A stretch of 64,000 nt of DNA, from assembly GCF_023652955.1 (NCBI RefSeq), contig NZ_JAKLOY010000003.1, forward strand, positions 248,001-312,000, given 5' to 3'. This document shows, piece by piece, positions 8,505 through 20,450 of the stretch. A program made the position numbers and the translations under genes. Positions within the stretch are counted from its first letter, which is position 1, and each line of letters starts with the position of its first letter. The DNA comes from Geomonas sp. Red32 (GTDB lineage Bacteria > Desulfobacterota > Desulfuromonadia > Geobacterales > Geobacteraceae). Below the pieces are notes generated by a model. It had not been told where the DNA came from. It searched no databases and saw only the letters and a list, made by a program, of their open reading frames with translations.

Positions 8505-9815
8505 ATGCAGAGCAACATCGAATCGCTGAGCAACATCAAGAAGAAGATAAATCTCACCGTTCCCGCCGACCGCGTCAACGCCGAGGTTGACAAGGCCTAC
8601 GCCGAGATCCGCAAGCAGGCCGCCATCAAGGGCTTCCGCAAAGGGAAGGTTCCCATGAGCCTGATCGAGAAGCACTACGGCGATAAGATGGCCGAGGAAG
8701 TGGTGAAGACCCTCATCAACGACACCTACTACGCCGCGGTAGCCGAGCACGGCCTGGAGCCGGTCTCCTACCCGATGATCGATTCCGATCCCTTGAAGCC
8801 GGGCGAGCCGTTCAGCTACTCGGCCACCGTCGAGGTCTACCCCAAGGTCGAGCTCAAGGAGTACCTCGGTCTCCAGGTCTCCAAGGAGCAGCTCTCCGAC
8901 GACCACGAGGAGGCAGTGGCAGCGCGCCTCAAGCAGCTCCAGGAGAACCTGGCCCAGCTGGCACCGGCCGCCGAAGGGCACGCGGCCGCCAACGGCGACT
9001 TCGTCACCTTCGACTTCAAAGGGACCATCGACGGCGTCCCCTTCGAGGGAGGCGAGGCCCAGGACTACCAGCTCGAGCTCGGTAGCGGCCGCTTCATCGC
9101 CGGCTTCGAGGAGCAGATGGCCGGCATGACCGTCGGGAGCAAGGGGACCGTCAAGGTGACCTTCCCGGAGAGCTACGGCAACAGCGAACTGGCCGGCAAG
9201 CCCGCCGAGTTCGCGGTCGAGATCAAGGAGATCAAGGTCAAGGAACTTCCCGAGCTGAACGACGACTTCGCCAAGGAATTCGGCGAGTTCGAGACTCTCG
9301 ATGAGCTCAAGGCCAAGCTTGCCGAGGTGCACGCCTCCCAGGAGAACCAGCGGGTGGAGAACGACCTTCGCGAGCGCGTGATGAAGGTCCTGGTGGCCAA
9401 GAACGAAGTGGAGGTCCCCGAGGTGCTGGTGGAGCGCCACCTGAAGGTGCTCCTCGACCAGTCCAAGCAGAAGCTCGCCGCCCAACGTCTCACTTTAGAA
9501 ATGATGGGACTTACCGATGAGGGGTACAGGGCACAGTTCCGCGGCGCGGCGCGCGACCAGGTCAAGGGGTCGGTGATTCTCGACGCCATCGCCGACAAGG
9601 AAGGGGTCGAGGTGACCGACGAGGACGTCCAGCAGCGCGTCGAGCTGATGGCGGCCTCCAGCGGCCAGGACGTCGAGAAGATCGCCTCCTACTACCGTGA
9701 CAACGAGCAGGCCAAGAACAGCCTCGGCGCCCAGCTGCGCGAGGACAAGGCCATGCAGTTCGTGCTGGACAAGGCCAACGTCGTGGAGCTTCCCAAGGAT
9801 CAAATCAAAGACTAG
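8505..9815 (+). CDS. tig: Trigger factor
   Basis: Ribosome-associated chaperone and peptidyl-prolyl isomerase that meets nascent chains. The 436 residues show the three domains in order: ribosome-binding N-domain with the loop GFRKGKVP (43-50), an FKBP-type isomerase domain (about 165-245, beginning [14 protein letters not shown]), and the helical C-terminal chaperone domain. AGAGGA precedes the ATG. It is followed directly by clpP-clpX-lon, a common arrangement coupling folding with proteolysis. Confidence 0.97.
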   Translation: MQSNIESLSNIKKKINLTVPADRVNAEVDKAYAEIRKQAAIKGFRKGKVPMSLIEKHYGDKMAEEVVKTLINDTYYAAVAEHGLEPVSYPMIDSDPLKPGEPFSYSATVEVYPKVELKEYLGLQVSKEQLSDDHEEAVAARLKQLQENLAQLAPAAEGHAAANGDFVTFDFKGTIDGVPFEGGEAQDYQLELGSGRFIAGFEEQMAGMTVGSKGTVKVTFPESYGNSELAGKPAEFAVEIKEIKVKELPELNDDFAKEFGEFETLDELKAKLAEVHASQENQRVENDLRERVMKVLVAKNEVEVPEVLVERHLKVLLDQSKQKLAAQRLTLEMMGLTDEGYRAQFRGAARDQVKGSVILDAIADKEGVEVTDEDVQQRVELMAASSGQDVEKIASYYRDNEQAKNSLGAQLREDKAMQFVLDKANVVELPKDQIKD

Positions 9816-9823
9816 GAGCCAAC

Positions 9824-10423
9824 ATGCTGGTACCGATTGTAGTTGAGCAGACCGGCCGCGGTGAGCGGTCCTACGACATCTACTCGCGCCTTCTGAAGGA
9901 CCGGATCATCTTCCTGGGCGGTGGGATCGACGACAACGTCGCCAACCTGGTGATCGCCCAGCTCCTCTTTTTGGAGGCCGAGGATCCGGACAAGGACATC
10001 CACCTCTACATCAACTCCCCCGGCGGGGTGGTGACCGCAGGGATGGCCATCTACGATACCATGCGCTACATCAAGGCGCCGGTATCCACCATCTGCATCG
10101 GGCAGGCGGCCTCCATGGGGGCCTTCCTGCTCTCCGGCGGCGAGAAGGGTAAGCGCTTCGCGCTCGCCAACTCCCGCATCATGATCCACCAGCCGCTGGG
10201 CGGGTTCCAGGGGCAGGCCACCGACATCCACATCCATGCGAAGGAGATCCTCCGCATGAAGGACCAGTTGAACGAGCTGTTGGCCGAGCACACCGGCCAG
10301 CCGGTAGAGAAGGTCGCCGCCGACACCGAGCGCGACTACTTTATGTCGGGCGAAGAGGCGGTCACCTATGGTATCATTGATGCAATAGTGACCAGGAACA
10401 TCGTTACAGGAGGTGCCAAGTGA
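9824..10423 (+). CDS. clpP: ATP-dependent Clp protease proteolytic subunit
   Basis: Barrel-forming serine protease that degrades proteins unfolded by ClpX or ClpA. In its 199 residues the catalytic triad is intact: S98 in [12 protein letters not shown]122 in [10 protein letters not shown] and D171 in ERDYFMS. It begins eight bases after the tig stop. Its stop overlaps the GTG start of clpX, and the clpX ribosome binding site (AGGAGG, 10408-10413) lies inside clpP. Confidence 0.97.
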   Translation: MLVPIVVEQTGRGERSYDIYSRLLKDRIIFLGGGIDDNVANLVIAQLLFLEAEDPDKDIHLYINSPGGVVTAGMAIYDTMRYIKAPVSTICIGQAASMGAFLLSGGEKGKRFALANSRIMIHQPLGGFQGQATDIHIHAKEILRMKDQLNELLAEHTGQPVEKVAADTERDYFMSGEEAVTYGIIDAIVTRNIVTGGAK

Positions 10424-11673
10424 GCAGACGGGATGACCGTTCGGATACGCTGATCTGCTCTTTCTGCGGAAAGAGCCAGGAAGAGGTGAAGAAGCTGATC
10501 GCGGGGCCTACGGTCTACATCTGCGACGAGTGCATCGAGCTCTGTAACGACATCATCGCCGAGGAGTCGAAGCTGGAGGATGCCTCGGGGACCGACGTGA
10601 GGAAGCTTCCCAAGCCGCAGGAGATCAAGGAGGTCCTGGACGAGTACGTGATCGGCCAGAGCCGCGCCAAGAAGGTTCTGGCGGTTGCGGTCTACAACCA
10701 CTACAAGCGGGTCGAGGCGGCCACCAAGCCGGGCGACGTGGAGATGCAGAAGTCCAATATCCTGCTCCTGGGCCCCACCGGCAGCGGCAAGACCCTCTTG
10801 GCCCAGACGCTCGCCCGCATCCTCAAGGTGCCGTTCGCCATGGCGGACGCCACCAACCTCACCGAGGCGGGCTACGTCGGCGAGGACGTCGAAAACATCA
10901 TCCTGACTCTTTTGCAGGCGGCCGACTACGACGTCGAGAAGGCGCAGAAGGGGATCATCTACATCGACGAGATCGACAAGATCGCCAGGAAGTCGGACTC
11001 CCCCTCCATCACCCGCGACGTCTCGGGTGAGGGGGTCCAGCAGGCGCTCTTGAAGATTATCGAGGGGACCATCGCCTCGGTTCCCCCCAAAGGTGGCCGC
11101 AAGCACCCGCAGCAGGAGTTCCTGAAGGTCGACACCACCAACATCCTCTTCATCTGCGGCGGCGCCTTCCCGGGGCTTGACAACATCATCCAGCAGCGGA
11201 TCGGCATCAAGACCCTGGGCTTCGGGGCCGACGTCAAGAAGAAGGTCGAGAAGAAGGCGGGCGAGCTTTTGGCCGGGGTGACCCCGGAGGACCTCCTGAA
11301 ATTCGGCTTCATCCCCGAGTTCGTCGGCCGTCTCCCGATGCTCGCCTCCCTGGCCGAGCTCGACGAGGAGGCCATGGTGCAGATCCTCAAGGAGCCGAAG
11401 AACGCTCTGATCAAGCAGTACCAGAAGCTCTTCGAAATGGAGCATGTGAAGCTGAAATTCACCGACGGCTCCATGATCGCCATCGCCCGCGAAGCGCTCA
11501 AGAGAAAGACCGGCGCCCGCGGCCTCCGCTCCATCCTGGAGAACGCGATGCTCGACATCATGTACGAGATCCCCTCCCAGAGCATGGTCAAGGAGGTGGT
11601 CATCAACGAAGAGGTGATCTACTCCAAGGAAAAACCGATCATCGTCTACGAGAACGTCGCCGAAAGCGCCTGA
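10420..11673 (+). CDS. clpX: ATP-dependent Clp protease unfoldase ClpX
   Basis: Hexameric AAA+ unfoldase feeding ClpP. The 417 residues begin with a GTG codon overlapping the clpP stop. The N-terminal zinc-binding domain has C13, C16, C35 and C38; Walker A GPTGSGKT is at 118-125, the pore loop GYVG at 151-154, and the Walker B acid pair in IIYIDEIDK at 183-184. The sensor region [11 protein letters not shown] is also present. All features of a complete enzyme are there. Confidence 0.97.
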   Translation: MSRRDDRSDTLICSFCGKSQEEVKKLIAGPTVYICDECIELCNDIIAEESKLEDASGTDVRKLPKPQEIKEVLDEYVIGQSRAKKVLAVAVYNHYKRVEAATKPGDVEMQKSNILLLGPTGSGKTLLAQTLARILKVPFAMADATNLTEAGYVGEDVENIILTLLQAADYDVEKAQKGIIYIDEIDKIARKSDSPSITRDVSGEGVQQALLKIIEGTIASVPPKGGRKHPQQEFLKVDTTNILFICGGAFPGLDNIIQQRIGIKTLGFGADVKKKVEKKAGELLAGVTPEDLLKFGFIPEFVGRLPMLASLAELDEEAMVQILKEPKNALIKQYQKLFEMEHVKLKFTDGSMIAIAREALKRKTGARGLRSILENAMLDIMYEIPSQSMVKEVVINEEVIYSKEKPIIVYENVAESA

Positions 11674-11688
11674 GACGGACGGAGAAAC

Positions 11689-14121
<2,433 letters not shown>

Positions 14122-14129
14122 AAAAACAG

Positions 14130-14159
14130 TTGACAGCGTTCGCAGGTGTCTGGTATAAG
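14130..14159 (+). promoter_or_regulatory. Sigma-70 promoter of the HU gene
   Basis: TTGACA at 14130-14135, an 18-base spacer and TATAAG at 14154-14159. The first T of the -35 box can also be read as a TTG start codon giving a false N-terminal extension of HU, which was rejected. Confidence 0.75.
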
Positions 14160-14195
14160 GTTGCTTCACTTTGCGATGCAGTCCAGGAGGCGACA

Positions 14196-14471
14196 ATGAA
14201 CAAGCAAGAACTGGTGAGCGCCATCGCCGATGAGGCTCAGATCACCAAGGTTGAAGCAGATAAGGCACTTACCGCTATCGTCGACACACTGACCAGCTGC
14301 CTGGCCGGTGGCGACAAGGTAACCCTGGTCGGCTTCGGCACCTTCAGCGTCGCCGAGCGCGCCGCCCGTACCGGCAAGAACCCGCAGACCGGGAAAGAGA
14401 TCCAGATCCCGGCCTCCAAGGCTCCCAAGTTCAAACCGGGCAACACCCTGAAGGAACTGATCAACAAGTAG
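14196..14471 (+). CDS. hup: DNA-binding protein HU
   Basis: Histone-like nucleoid protein of 91 residues that bends and compacts DNA as a dimer. It starts MNKQELVSAIADEA and contains the family signature GFGTFSVAERAARTGKNPQTG that forms the DNA-binding arm. The ATG at 14196 has AGGAGG five bases upstream (14185-14190). It is followed by a tRNA cluster. Confidence 0.95.
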   Translation: MNKQELVSAIADEAQITKVEADKALTAIVDTLTSCLAGGDKVTLVGFGTFSVAERAARTGKNPQTGKEIQIPASKAPKFKPGNTLKELINK

Positions 14472-14505
14472 TACCGGCGGACCTCCAAGCGAGGTCGCCT
14501 GACGC

Positions 14506-14582
14506 GGGGTTGTAGCTCAGTTGGTTAGAGTGCCAGCCTGTCACGCTGGAAGTCGCGGGTTCGAGCCCCGTCAACCCCGCCA
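14506..14582 (+). tRNA. tRNA-Asp (GTC), copy 1
   Basis: A 77-base cloverleaf: acceptor GGGGTTG/CAACCCC, D-stem GCTC/GAGT, anticodon stem CCAGC/GCTGG with loop CTGTCAC (anticodon GTC), T-arm GCGGG-TTCGAGC-CCCGT, discriminator G and encoded CCA. The gene body is identical to the one at 14739-14815. Confidence 0.96.
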
Positions 14583-14593
14583 TTTTTCATAAC

Positions 14594-14669
14594 GGGCGAA
14601 TAGCTCAGCTGGGAGAGCGCCAGCCTTACAAGCTGGATGTCGGGGGTTCGATCCCCTCTTCGCCCACCA
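14594..14669 (+). tRNA. tRNA-Val (TAC)
   Basis: A 76-base cloverleaf: acceptor GGGCGAA/TTCGCCC, D-stem GCTC/GAGC, anticodon loop CTTACAA (anticodon TAC), T-arm GGGGG-TTCGATC-CCCTC, discriminator A and encoded CCA. It lies 11 bases after the first tRNA-Asp. Confidence 0.96.
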
Positions 14670-14738
14670 TTATGAAGGCGCCGCGTCCGTCACAATCGAA
14701 TACCTCCCGCCGCCCAACGGCACGGGAAGAAGGAGTAG

Positions 14739-14815
14739 GGGGTTGTAGCTCAGTTGGTTAGAGTGCCAGCCTGTCACGCTGGAAGTCGCGGGTTCGAGCC
14801 CCGTCAACCCCGCCA
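14739..14815 (+). tRNA. tRNA-Asp (GTC), copy 2
   Basis: Same 77 bases as copy 1, with encoded CCA, 69 bases after tRNA-Val. The spacer before it (14670-14738) has no clear promoter, so the three tRNAs are probably cut from one transcript ended by the hairpin at 14825. Confidence 0.96.
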
Positions 14816-14824
14816 TCCTTATCG

Positions 14825-14852
14825 AGGCCATCTGCATGCAGGTGGCCTTTTT
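14825..14852 (+). terminator. Terminator of the tRNA cluster
   Basis: GGCCATCTG pairs with CAGGTGGCC (one G-T pair) around a CATG loop and is followed by TTTTTC, ten bases after the CCA of the second tRNA-Asp. Confidence 0.8.
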
Positions 14853-14901
14853 CTTTGCCCCTCCCTGGGGCTCCCCGGCCGGCGTGGTACCGTTTACCTG
14901 G

Positions 14902-14931
14902 TTGACTTCACTCTGGGAAATCGTTTATATT
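14902..14931 (+). promoter_or_regulatory. Candidate promoter of the GT2 glycosyltransferase gene
   Basis: TTGACT at 14902-14907 and TATATT at 14926-14931 with an 18-base spacer, each matching five of six consensus bases, about 74 bases before the proposed TTG start. Confidence 0.6.
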
Positions 14932-15004
14932 CCACTGCGGCTGAAGCTGGCGGCAGGGTCGGTGCCGATCCTGCCACGATCCCCTTACGGAAAGCGAGTC
15001 CTCC

Positions 15005-15739
15005 TTGAAACCCTTGAAACCGGTCGTGGTCATTCCGACCTACAATGAACGGGACAACCTGGAAAGGCTTGCCACCCAGATTCTCTCCCTGGACCCCTCG
15101 CTCCATCTTCTCATCGTCGACGACAACTCCCCCGATGGCACCGGCCAGATGGCCGACCGGCTGGCCGAGGAAACCGGGCGGCTGAGCGTCCTGCACCGGG
15201 CCGGCAAGCTCGGGCTGGGCTCCGCCTACCGGGAGGGGTTCGCCAAGGCGCTCGAGATGGGGGCCGACGCGGTGGTCCAGATGGACGCCGACTTCTCCCA
15301 TGATCCCTCCATCCTGCCGCTTTTCTTCGAGAAGCTCGACCAGGCCGATTTCGTGATCGGCTCCCGGTACGTGAACGGGATCAGCGTCGTGAACTGGCCG
15401 CTCAGAAGACTCATGCTGAGCTACTTCGCCAGCGTCTATACCCGGGTCATCACCGGGCTCCAGATCTCCGACTGCACGAGCGGCTTCAAGTGCTTCCGGG
15501 CCGAGACCCTCAGGGGGATCGACCTCGCCAAGGTCCGCTCGGACGGCTACTCTTTCCAGATCGAGATGAACTTCCGCTGCGTCGAGCGCGGCTTCAAGGT
15601 GGCCGAGGTCCCGATCATCTTTATCGACCGTCACGCCGGAACCTCGAAGATGTCCAAGAAGATCGTGCGGGAGGCGGTGCTCATGGTCTGGAAACTGAAG
15701 ATCGGCTCCCTGTTGGGGCTCTCCGGAGGGCGGAAATAA
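15005..15739 (+). CDS. Polyprenol-phosphate mannosyltransferase-like GT2 glycosyltransferase
   Basis: Family 2 glycosyltransferase related to dolichol-phosphate mannose synthase, which transfers a sugar from a nucleotide donor to a lipid-phosphate carrier at the cytoplasmic membrane. The 244 residues start at a TTG codon just before the conserved VVVIPTYNERDNL; VDDNSPDGTG and the metal-binding acidic motif VQMDADFSHDP follow. There are no C-terminal membrane helices, so it is the soluble DPM1-type form. A weak GGAAAG precedes the TTG. Sugar and acceptor cannot be assigned. It is followed one base later by a small membrane protein. Confidence 0.88.
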   Translation: MKPLKPVVVIPTYNERDNLERLATQILSLDPSLHLLIVDDNSPDGTGQMADRLAEETGRLSVLHRAGKLGLGSAYREGFAKALEMGADAVVQMDADFSHDPSILPLFFEKLDQADFVIGSRYVNGISVVNWPLRRLMLSYFASVYTRVITGLQISDCTSGFKCFRAETLRGIDLAKVRSDGYSFQIEMNFRCVERGFKVAEVPIIFIDRHAGTSKMSKKIVREAVLMVWKLKIGSLLGLSGGRK

Positions 15740-15740
15740 C

Positions 15741-15926
15741 ATGGTGAACGGGTTCTGGAGCGTGGCCTGCGTGGCCGGCCTTTGGGCATTTGTAGGGTGC
15801 ACCGTGGTCTTCATCCTCAAGGGGTTCCGCGCCCGCGGGGTTTTCGACGTCCGTGCCAGCCTGCCGTGGGGAGTTGCCATGCTGGTGAGCTTTCTCTTCT
15901 GGATGATCGGCATGGCCAATGCCTGA
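15741..15926 (+). CDS. Small two-helix membrane protein, unknown function
   Basis: A 61-residue protein beginning one base after the glycosyltransferase stop, with a GGAGGG ribosome binding site inside that gene. It has two hydrophobic segments (about residues 5-27 and 43-60) separated by a short basic loop (KGFRARG). The tight spacing suggests a membrane partner for the glycosyltransferase, which lacks its own helices. No known family was recognised. Confidence 0.65.
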   Translation: MVNGFWSVACVAGLWAFVGCTVVFILKGFRARGVFDVRASLPWGVAMLVSFLFWMIGMANA

Positions 15927-16077
15927 TCCGCTGAAGGTGGAATCGATCCATACTTCCCGAGAAAGTGTCCCTCCCGGTTTATTTGTCCCTTTTTCCCGCC
16001 CTCGACCTTAGAGGTCGCCAATTTACTCAAGGTTTTGAGTTTTCATTCTCTCTCATTTGTGGTACTCATAATAGCTT

Positions 16078-17283
16078 ATGTCGATCTTCACCTGCAAGAT
16101 AGGCTCCTCTGACGGCAGGATCACTGTCAAGGAGTTTGACGCGGTCAATGCCGACCTGCTCCGCCAGAGTCTGGAAGAGCAGGGGTACGTCGTCTTTGAG
16201 CTCAGGAAGAAGCCTCTGCAGTTTCTCCTTGAGAAGGGGGGGGGGCGCAAGAGAATCGGCAACAAGGACCTGCTCCTTTTCAACCAGGAACTGCTCGTGC
16301 TCCTGAAGTCGGGCCTCCCGATCATTCAGGCGCTCGACACCATCCTTGAGTCTGAGGGGGGAAAGCTCAACCAGATCCTGACCGCCGTGCGCGAGGACGT
16401 GAAGGGTGGGGCGTCGCTGTCGGCGGCCTTGGAGAAGTACCCGCGGGTCTTCCCGCACCTGTACATCGCCTCCATACAGGCGGGCGAGCGGACGGGGGAT
16501 CTCCCGCTGACCATCAGGCGCTACATCGCCTTTTTGAAGAAGACCGAGGGGTTCAAGGGAAAGGTGACGGCGGCGCTCTTCTACCCCGCCATTCTGGTGG
16601 CGGTGGCGACCGCGGCCGTCGCGCTCCTTTTGATCTACGTGGTCCCGACCTTCAGCGCGATCTACGCCGAATCGGGCTCCGCACTGCCGGTCCCGACCCA
16701 GATGCTGATCTCCTTCACCACCTTCTTAAAGCGCTACCTCCTCCTGTTCATCGGGATCGTCGTGGTGGCGGCGGGGATCTTCCGCCGGTGGAAGGAGACC
16801 GAGGCGGGGCGCTACCGGGTGGACGCCATGAAGATCAGCACACCCTTCATCGGGAATATCGCCACCCGCTACGCGGTGGCCGGCTTTACCCGGACCCTCG
16901 CCACCGTGCTCGGGAGCGGCATCCCCATCGTCGAGGCGCTCAGGATGTCGGTGGGGACGCTTAACAACCGGGTGCTGGAGCGGGGGCTTTTGCACGCCGT
17001 GACCCGGGTAGAGGAGGGGAGCAAGCTGTCGAGCGCCCTCGAGAGCATCAAGCTGATGCCCCCCCTGGCCCTGAGGATGCTCTCGGTCGGGGAGAGCACC
17101 GGTTCCATGGAGGAGATGCTCTCCGACATCTCGGATTACTTCGAGGACGAGATCGACCGCAACCTTCACATGCTGACCACCGCCATCGAACCGGCCATCA
17201 TGATTGTCATGGGGGTCGTCATCGGTACCATCATCATCACCATGTACCTGCCGGTCTTCAAACTCGCCGGCACCGTGGGTTAA
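16078..17283 (+). CDS. gspF: Type II secretion / type IV pilus inner-membrane protein GspF (PilC-like)
   Basis: Polytopic platform protein that couples the cytoplasmic ATPase to pseudopilus assembly. The 401 residues contain two T2SSF repeats (about 65-190 and 265-390) separated by membrane helices near 165-190 and 220-240, and end in a membrane helix. Family motifs FNQELLVLLKSGLPIIQALD and GESTGSMEEMLSDISDYFEDEID are clear. No ribosome binding site precedes the ATG; a CATAAT hexamer six bases upstream raises the possibility of a leaderless transcript. It heads a nine-gene secretion operon. A hairpin CGACCT-tag-AGGTCG (16003-16017) lies in the upstream gap. Confidence 0.92.
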   Translation: MSIFTCKIGSSDGRITVKEFDAVNADLLRQSLEEQGYVVFELRKKPLQFLLEKGGGRKRIGNKDLLLFNQELLVLLKSGLPIIQALDTILESEGGKLNQILTAVREDVKGGASLSAALEKYPRVFPHLYIASIQAGERTGDLPLTIRRYIAFLKKTEGFKGKVTAALFYPAILVAVATAAVALLLIYVVPTFSAIYAESGSALPVPTQMLISFTTFLKRYLLLFIGIVVVAAGIFRRWKETEAGRYRVDAMKISTPFIGNIATRYAVAGFTRTLATVLGSGIPIVEALRMSVGTLNNRVLERGLLHAVTRVEEGSKLSSALESIKLMPPLALRMLSVGESTGSMEEMLSDISDYFEDEIDRNLHMLTTAIEPAIMIVMGVVIGTIIITMYLPVFKLAGTVG

Positions 17284-17287
17284 CGAT

Positions 17288-19009
17288 ATGCTGAAACCGT
17301 TCAAGAGAAAGACGCTGGGGGACATCCTTTTGCAAAAGGGTGAGCTCACCCCCGACCAACTGGCCTACGCCCTCGACCGCCAGCAGGCGACCGGCGAACG
17401 GCTGGGAGCCATCTGTCTGGCCGATGCGCTCATCACCGAGACGGTGCTGGCCCAGGCGCTGGCCGAGCAGTTCGCGATGGAGTACGTCGACCTCAAGGGG
17501 TTCCGCCCCGACGAGGCGATCTTCAGCGCGCTGCCGCCCGACATGATGTACCGCTACCACTTCATCCCGCTGGAGATCGAGGGGGAGACCCTTTCGGTCG
17601 CCATCGCTGACCCCACCGCGGTCCTAAAGCTCGACGAGATGTCGCTTCTCCTTGAGCGCCCGCTGGTCTTCAAGGTGGCCGAGGAAAGCGAGATTTCCTA
17701 CCACCTGAAGAAGGGGGAGGGGACCAGCCGGGTACTGAAAGAGGTCTCCGAGGACTTCATGATCCAGCTGGTGACCGAGACCGAGAAGGGGGAAGAGGTC
17801 CTCTCGGTGGAGAACGTCACCGCCGACACGAGCCCCATCATCAAGCTGGTCAACTCGACCATCCTGGACGCGCTCACCCGCCGGACCTCGGACATCCACA
17901 TCGAAACCACCTCGGAAGGGGTGATCATCAAGTACCGTATCGACGGCGTGCTCTACAAGGCGACCGAGCCGATCGACAACCATTTCCAGGGACCGTTGAT
18001 CTCCCGCCTGAAGGTCATGAGCGAGCTCGACATCTCCGAGCGGCGTATCCCGCAGGACGGCCGCTTCAAGGTGAGGATCGCCGGCAAGTCGATCGACTTC
18101 CGTGTCTCCATCATGCCGAGCGCCTTCGGCGAGGATGCGGTCATCCGTATCCTCGACAAGGAGTCGATCGCCACCGACCTCAGGGGGCTCACGCTGGAGA
18201 CCCTCGGGATGGCCTCCCACGAGATCAAGCGCTTCAGGAAGATGATCAAGGAGCCGTACGGGATGGTGCTGGTCACCGGGCCGACCGGTTCCGGCAAGAC
18301 CACCACCCTCTACGGCGCGCTCACCGAGATCCACACCGGCGAAGAGAAGATCATCACCATCGAGGACCCGGTCGAGTACGTCCTTAACGGGATCACCCAG
18401 ATCCCGGTCAACGAGAAGAAGGGGCTCACCTTCGCCCGCGGCCTTCGCTCGGTACTGCGCCACGACCCGGACAAGATCATGGTCGGCGAGATCCGCGACT
18501 CCGAGACCGCCCAGATCGCGGTGCAGTCCGCCTTGACCGGCCACCTGGTCTTCACCACGGTGCATGCCAACAACGTCTTCGACGTCATCGGACGCTTCAC
18601 CCACATGGGGATCGACCCCTACAACTTCGTCTCCTGCCTGAACTGCGTCATGGCCCAGCGGCTGGTCAGAAAACTCTGCCCGAGCTGCAAGAAGCCGATC
18701 GCCCACACCGACCAGGAGCTTAGGGAATCGGCCATCGATCCGGAGCGTACCCGCGGGGTTACCCTGTACCGGTCGGTCGGCTGCGACGAGTGCAATGGGA
18801 CCGGGTACCGGGGACGCTCCGCCATCGTGGAGCTTTTGGACTTAAACGACGAGATCCGCGAGCTGATCATCTCCAAGGCCCCCATCGCGGCCCTCAAGAA
18901 GGCCGCCCAGGCCGCCGGCACCTCATTCCTGAGGGAATCGGCGGTCGCCAAGGTGCTGGCGGGGGAAACCAGCATCAAGGAAATCAACCGCGTCACCTTC
19001 GTGGAGTAG
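17288..19009 (+). CDS. gspE: Type II secretion assembly ATPase GspE (PilB/MshE-like)
   Basis: Hexameric secretion ATPase that powers pseudopilus growth. The ATG at 17288, four bases after the gspF stop, gives 573 residues starting MLKPFKRKTLGDILLQKGEL. An N-terminal MshE/GspE-N domain (about 10-150) of the type that can bind c-di-GMP in relatives is followed by the ATPase domain with Walker A GPTGSGKT at 331-338 and a four-cysteine zinc site (C464, C467, C499, C502). Longer upstream starts fall inside gspF and were rejected. c-di-GMP control is only a possibility from family knowledge. Confidence 0.93.
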   Translation: MLKPFKRKTLGDILLQKGELTPDQLAYALDRQQATGERLGAICLADALITETVLAQALAEQFAMEYVDLKGFRPDEAIFSALPPDMMYRYHFIPLEIEGETLSVAIADPTAVLKLDEMSLLLERPLVFKVAEESEISYHLKKGEGTSRVLKEVSEDFMIQLVTETEKGEEVLSVENVTADTSPIIKLVNSTILDALTRRTSDIHIETTSEGVIIKYRIDGVLYKATEPIDNHFQGPLISRLKVMSELDISERRIPQDGRFKVRIAGKSIDFRVSIMPSAFGEDAVIRILDKESIATDLRGLTLETLGMASHEIKRFRKMIKEPYGMVLVTGPTGSGKTTTLYGALTEIHTGEEKIITIEDPVEYVLNGITQIPVNEKKGLTFARGLRSVLRHDPDKIMVGEIRDSETAQIAVQSALTGHLVFTTVHANNVFDVIGRFTHMGIDPYNFVSCLNCVMAQRLVRKLCPSCKKPIAHTDQELRESAIDPERTRGVTLYRSVGCDECNGTGYRGRSAIVELLDLNDEIRELIISKAPIAALKKAAQAAGTSFLRESAVAKVLAGETSIKEINRVTFVE

Positions 19010-19015
19010 CCGTTA

Positions 19016-19930
19016 ATGATACTTTCGAGAAAAGGGCTGGGACTGGAGGTGTCGGCAGAGGGACTCTCCCTCGCGGTCGCCTCCGGCGGGAAGAACCTGA
19101 CCGTGCAGGGGGGGCTGAGCGTTCCGCTCCCTCCCGGAACCCTGCAGCTCTCCCGGCGCGAACCCAACGTGCTCAACGCGGCCCACTTCGTGGCGGCGGT
19201 CCGGGAAGCGCACCTGCGGCTTCTGACCAAGGAGCGGGCGGCCTCCGTCTCGCTTCCCGATGCGGTCGGCCGGGTGGTGCTGCTCGACCTCGAGGCCCGC
19301 TTCAGGAGCCGCGAGGAGGGGCTGGAGATCATCCGCTGGAAGCTCAAGAAGAATTTCCCGATCGATCTGGGCGCCGTGCAGCTCGATTACCAGACCCTGG
19401 TGGAGCGGGAAAACGGGGCGGTAAGCCTCCTCGTCTCGCTGCTGTCGCGGCCGGTGGCCGCCCAGTACGAAGAACTGCTCGGCGAGGCGGGGCTCGAACC
19501 GCGCTTCATAGACTTCACCTCCTTCAACCTGTACCGGATGTTCGCCCAGCGCCTCGAGATGAGCGAGGACGCCGCCTTCGTCTCCTTCTACCGGGGAGCC
19601 CTGACCGTGCTGATCTTCTTCGGCGGCGTGCTCTCCTTCTACCGTACCAAGGAGACACCGGGGGAGGCCCAGAACCTCTACCGCGAGCTCAACAGCTCGC
19701 TCCTCGTCTACCGCGACCGCTACCCTGGCCAGGCCATCGGCGAGGTCTTCTGCATGGCCTCCCCGGCCGAGGCGGAACCGTTCCGTGCCCTGGTGGCGGA
19801 GACCACCCAGATGGAGCCGGTGCTGCTCGACCTGGAGCGGGCGGTTGCCTTGGGGGCTGGGACGGTCATGGACAAAAACGCCCTGCACGGACTCTGCGCC
19901 GCGCTTGGCGCCGCCTCAAGGAGCCTGTGA
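19016..19930 (+). CDS. PilM-like (GspL cytoplasmic type) assembly protein
   Basis: A 304-residue actin-like protein of the PilM family. It starts MILSRKGLGLEVSAEGLSLAVA, a phosphate-1-like strand-turn pattern, and has no membrane helix, unlike one-piece GspL. In type IV pili PilM sits in the cytoplasm and binds the PilN N-terminus; PilM plus PilN equals GspL in type II systems. Its place between the ATPase and the PilN-like gene fits this. Sequence similarity to canonical PilM looks weak by eye, so the family call rests on context as well. Confidence 0.8.
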   Translation: MILSRKGLGLEVSAEGLSLAVASGGKNLTVQGGLSVPLPPGTLQLSRREPNVLNAAHFVAAVREAHLRLLTKERAASVSLPDAVGRVVLLDLEARFRSREEGLEIIRWKLKKNFPIDLGAVQLDYQTLVERENGAVSLLVSLLSRPVAAQYEELLGEAGLEPRFIDFTSFNLYRMFAQRLEMSEDAAFVSFYRGALTVLIFFGGVLSFYRTKETPGEAQNLYRELNSSLLVYRDRYPGQAIGEVFCMASPAEAEPFRALVAETTQMEPVLLDLERAVALGAGTVMDKNALHGLCAALGAASRSL

Positions 19931-19931
19931 G

Positions 19932-20450
19932 ATGAGATTTACCATCAACCTCGCCACCAGGCGCTACCTGGACCTGCGCTCCCTCGACGTCGCCCTGGTG
20001 CTTGGCTTCCTCGTGTTCGGCGGCCTGCTGGTCGTCCGGGTTGCCGAGATAGGCTCCAACCAGGGAGAGCTCTCCCGCCTTCGTTCCGTCACTGCCAAGA
20101 GCGCCCCGGCGGCCCCGGCGGGGGTGAGCGAGGCGCAGGTAAAGGTGGTGGCCGCCAAGGTAGCCCTTGCCAATAGCCTCATCCGCCAGAAGACCACCGA
20201 CTGGCTGGGGCTGCTGGACGCCCTTGAGGCGGTGGTCCCTTCGGGAGTCGCCCTTGGGCAGATCCAGCCAGGAAAGGTGGTCGGAATCAACGGAGTCGCC
20301 AAAGGATACCCCGAGCTGCAGCACCTGCTGGAAAACATGCAGCGCTCCAAGAGCTTTTCGGACGTTTACCTCCTGAACCAAACCGAGACCAAGGTGGGGC
20401 TCACCCAGAGCGGGCTCACCTTCAACCTGACCTGCAAGGTTACCTACTGA
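19932..20450 (+). CDS. PilN-like inner-membrane assembly protein
   Basis: A bitopic protein of 172 residues whose cytoplasmic start MRFTINLATRRYLDLR resembles the INL motif of PilN, the element that docks on PilM. One membrane helix (about residues 17-35) is followed by a periplasmic coiled-coil and ferredoxin-like domain. The ATG at 19932, one base after the PilM-like stop, was chosen because it begins at this conserved motif. Its stop overlaps the next start (TGATG). Confidence 0.82.
   Translation: MRFTINLATRRYLDLRSLDVALVLGFLVFGGLLVVRVAEIGSNQGELSRLRSVTAKSAPAAPAGVSEAQVKVVAAKVALANSLIRQKTTDWLGLLDALEAVVPSGVALGQIQPGKVVGINGVAKGYPELQHLLENMQRSKSFSDVYLLNQTETKVGLTQSGLTFNLTCKVTY

Noticed and set aside
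14130-14195. Longer HU protein starting at TTG 14130
   Set aside because: The TTG is part of the -35 box and the added residues are not in the family; the ATG at 14196 has a strong ribosome binding site.
14836-15048. Small ORF beginning in the tRNA terminator
   Set aside because: It starts inside the terminator stem and runs across the promoter and start of the glycosyltransferase gene; no family recognised.
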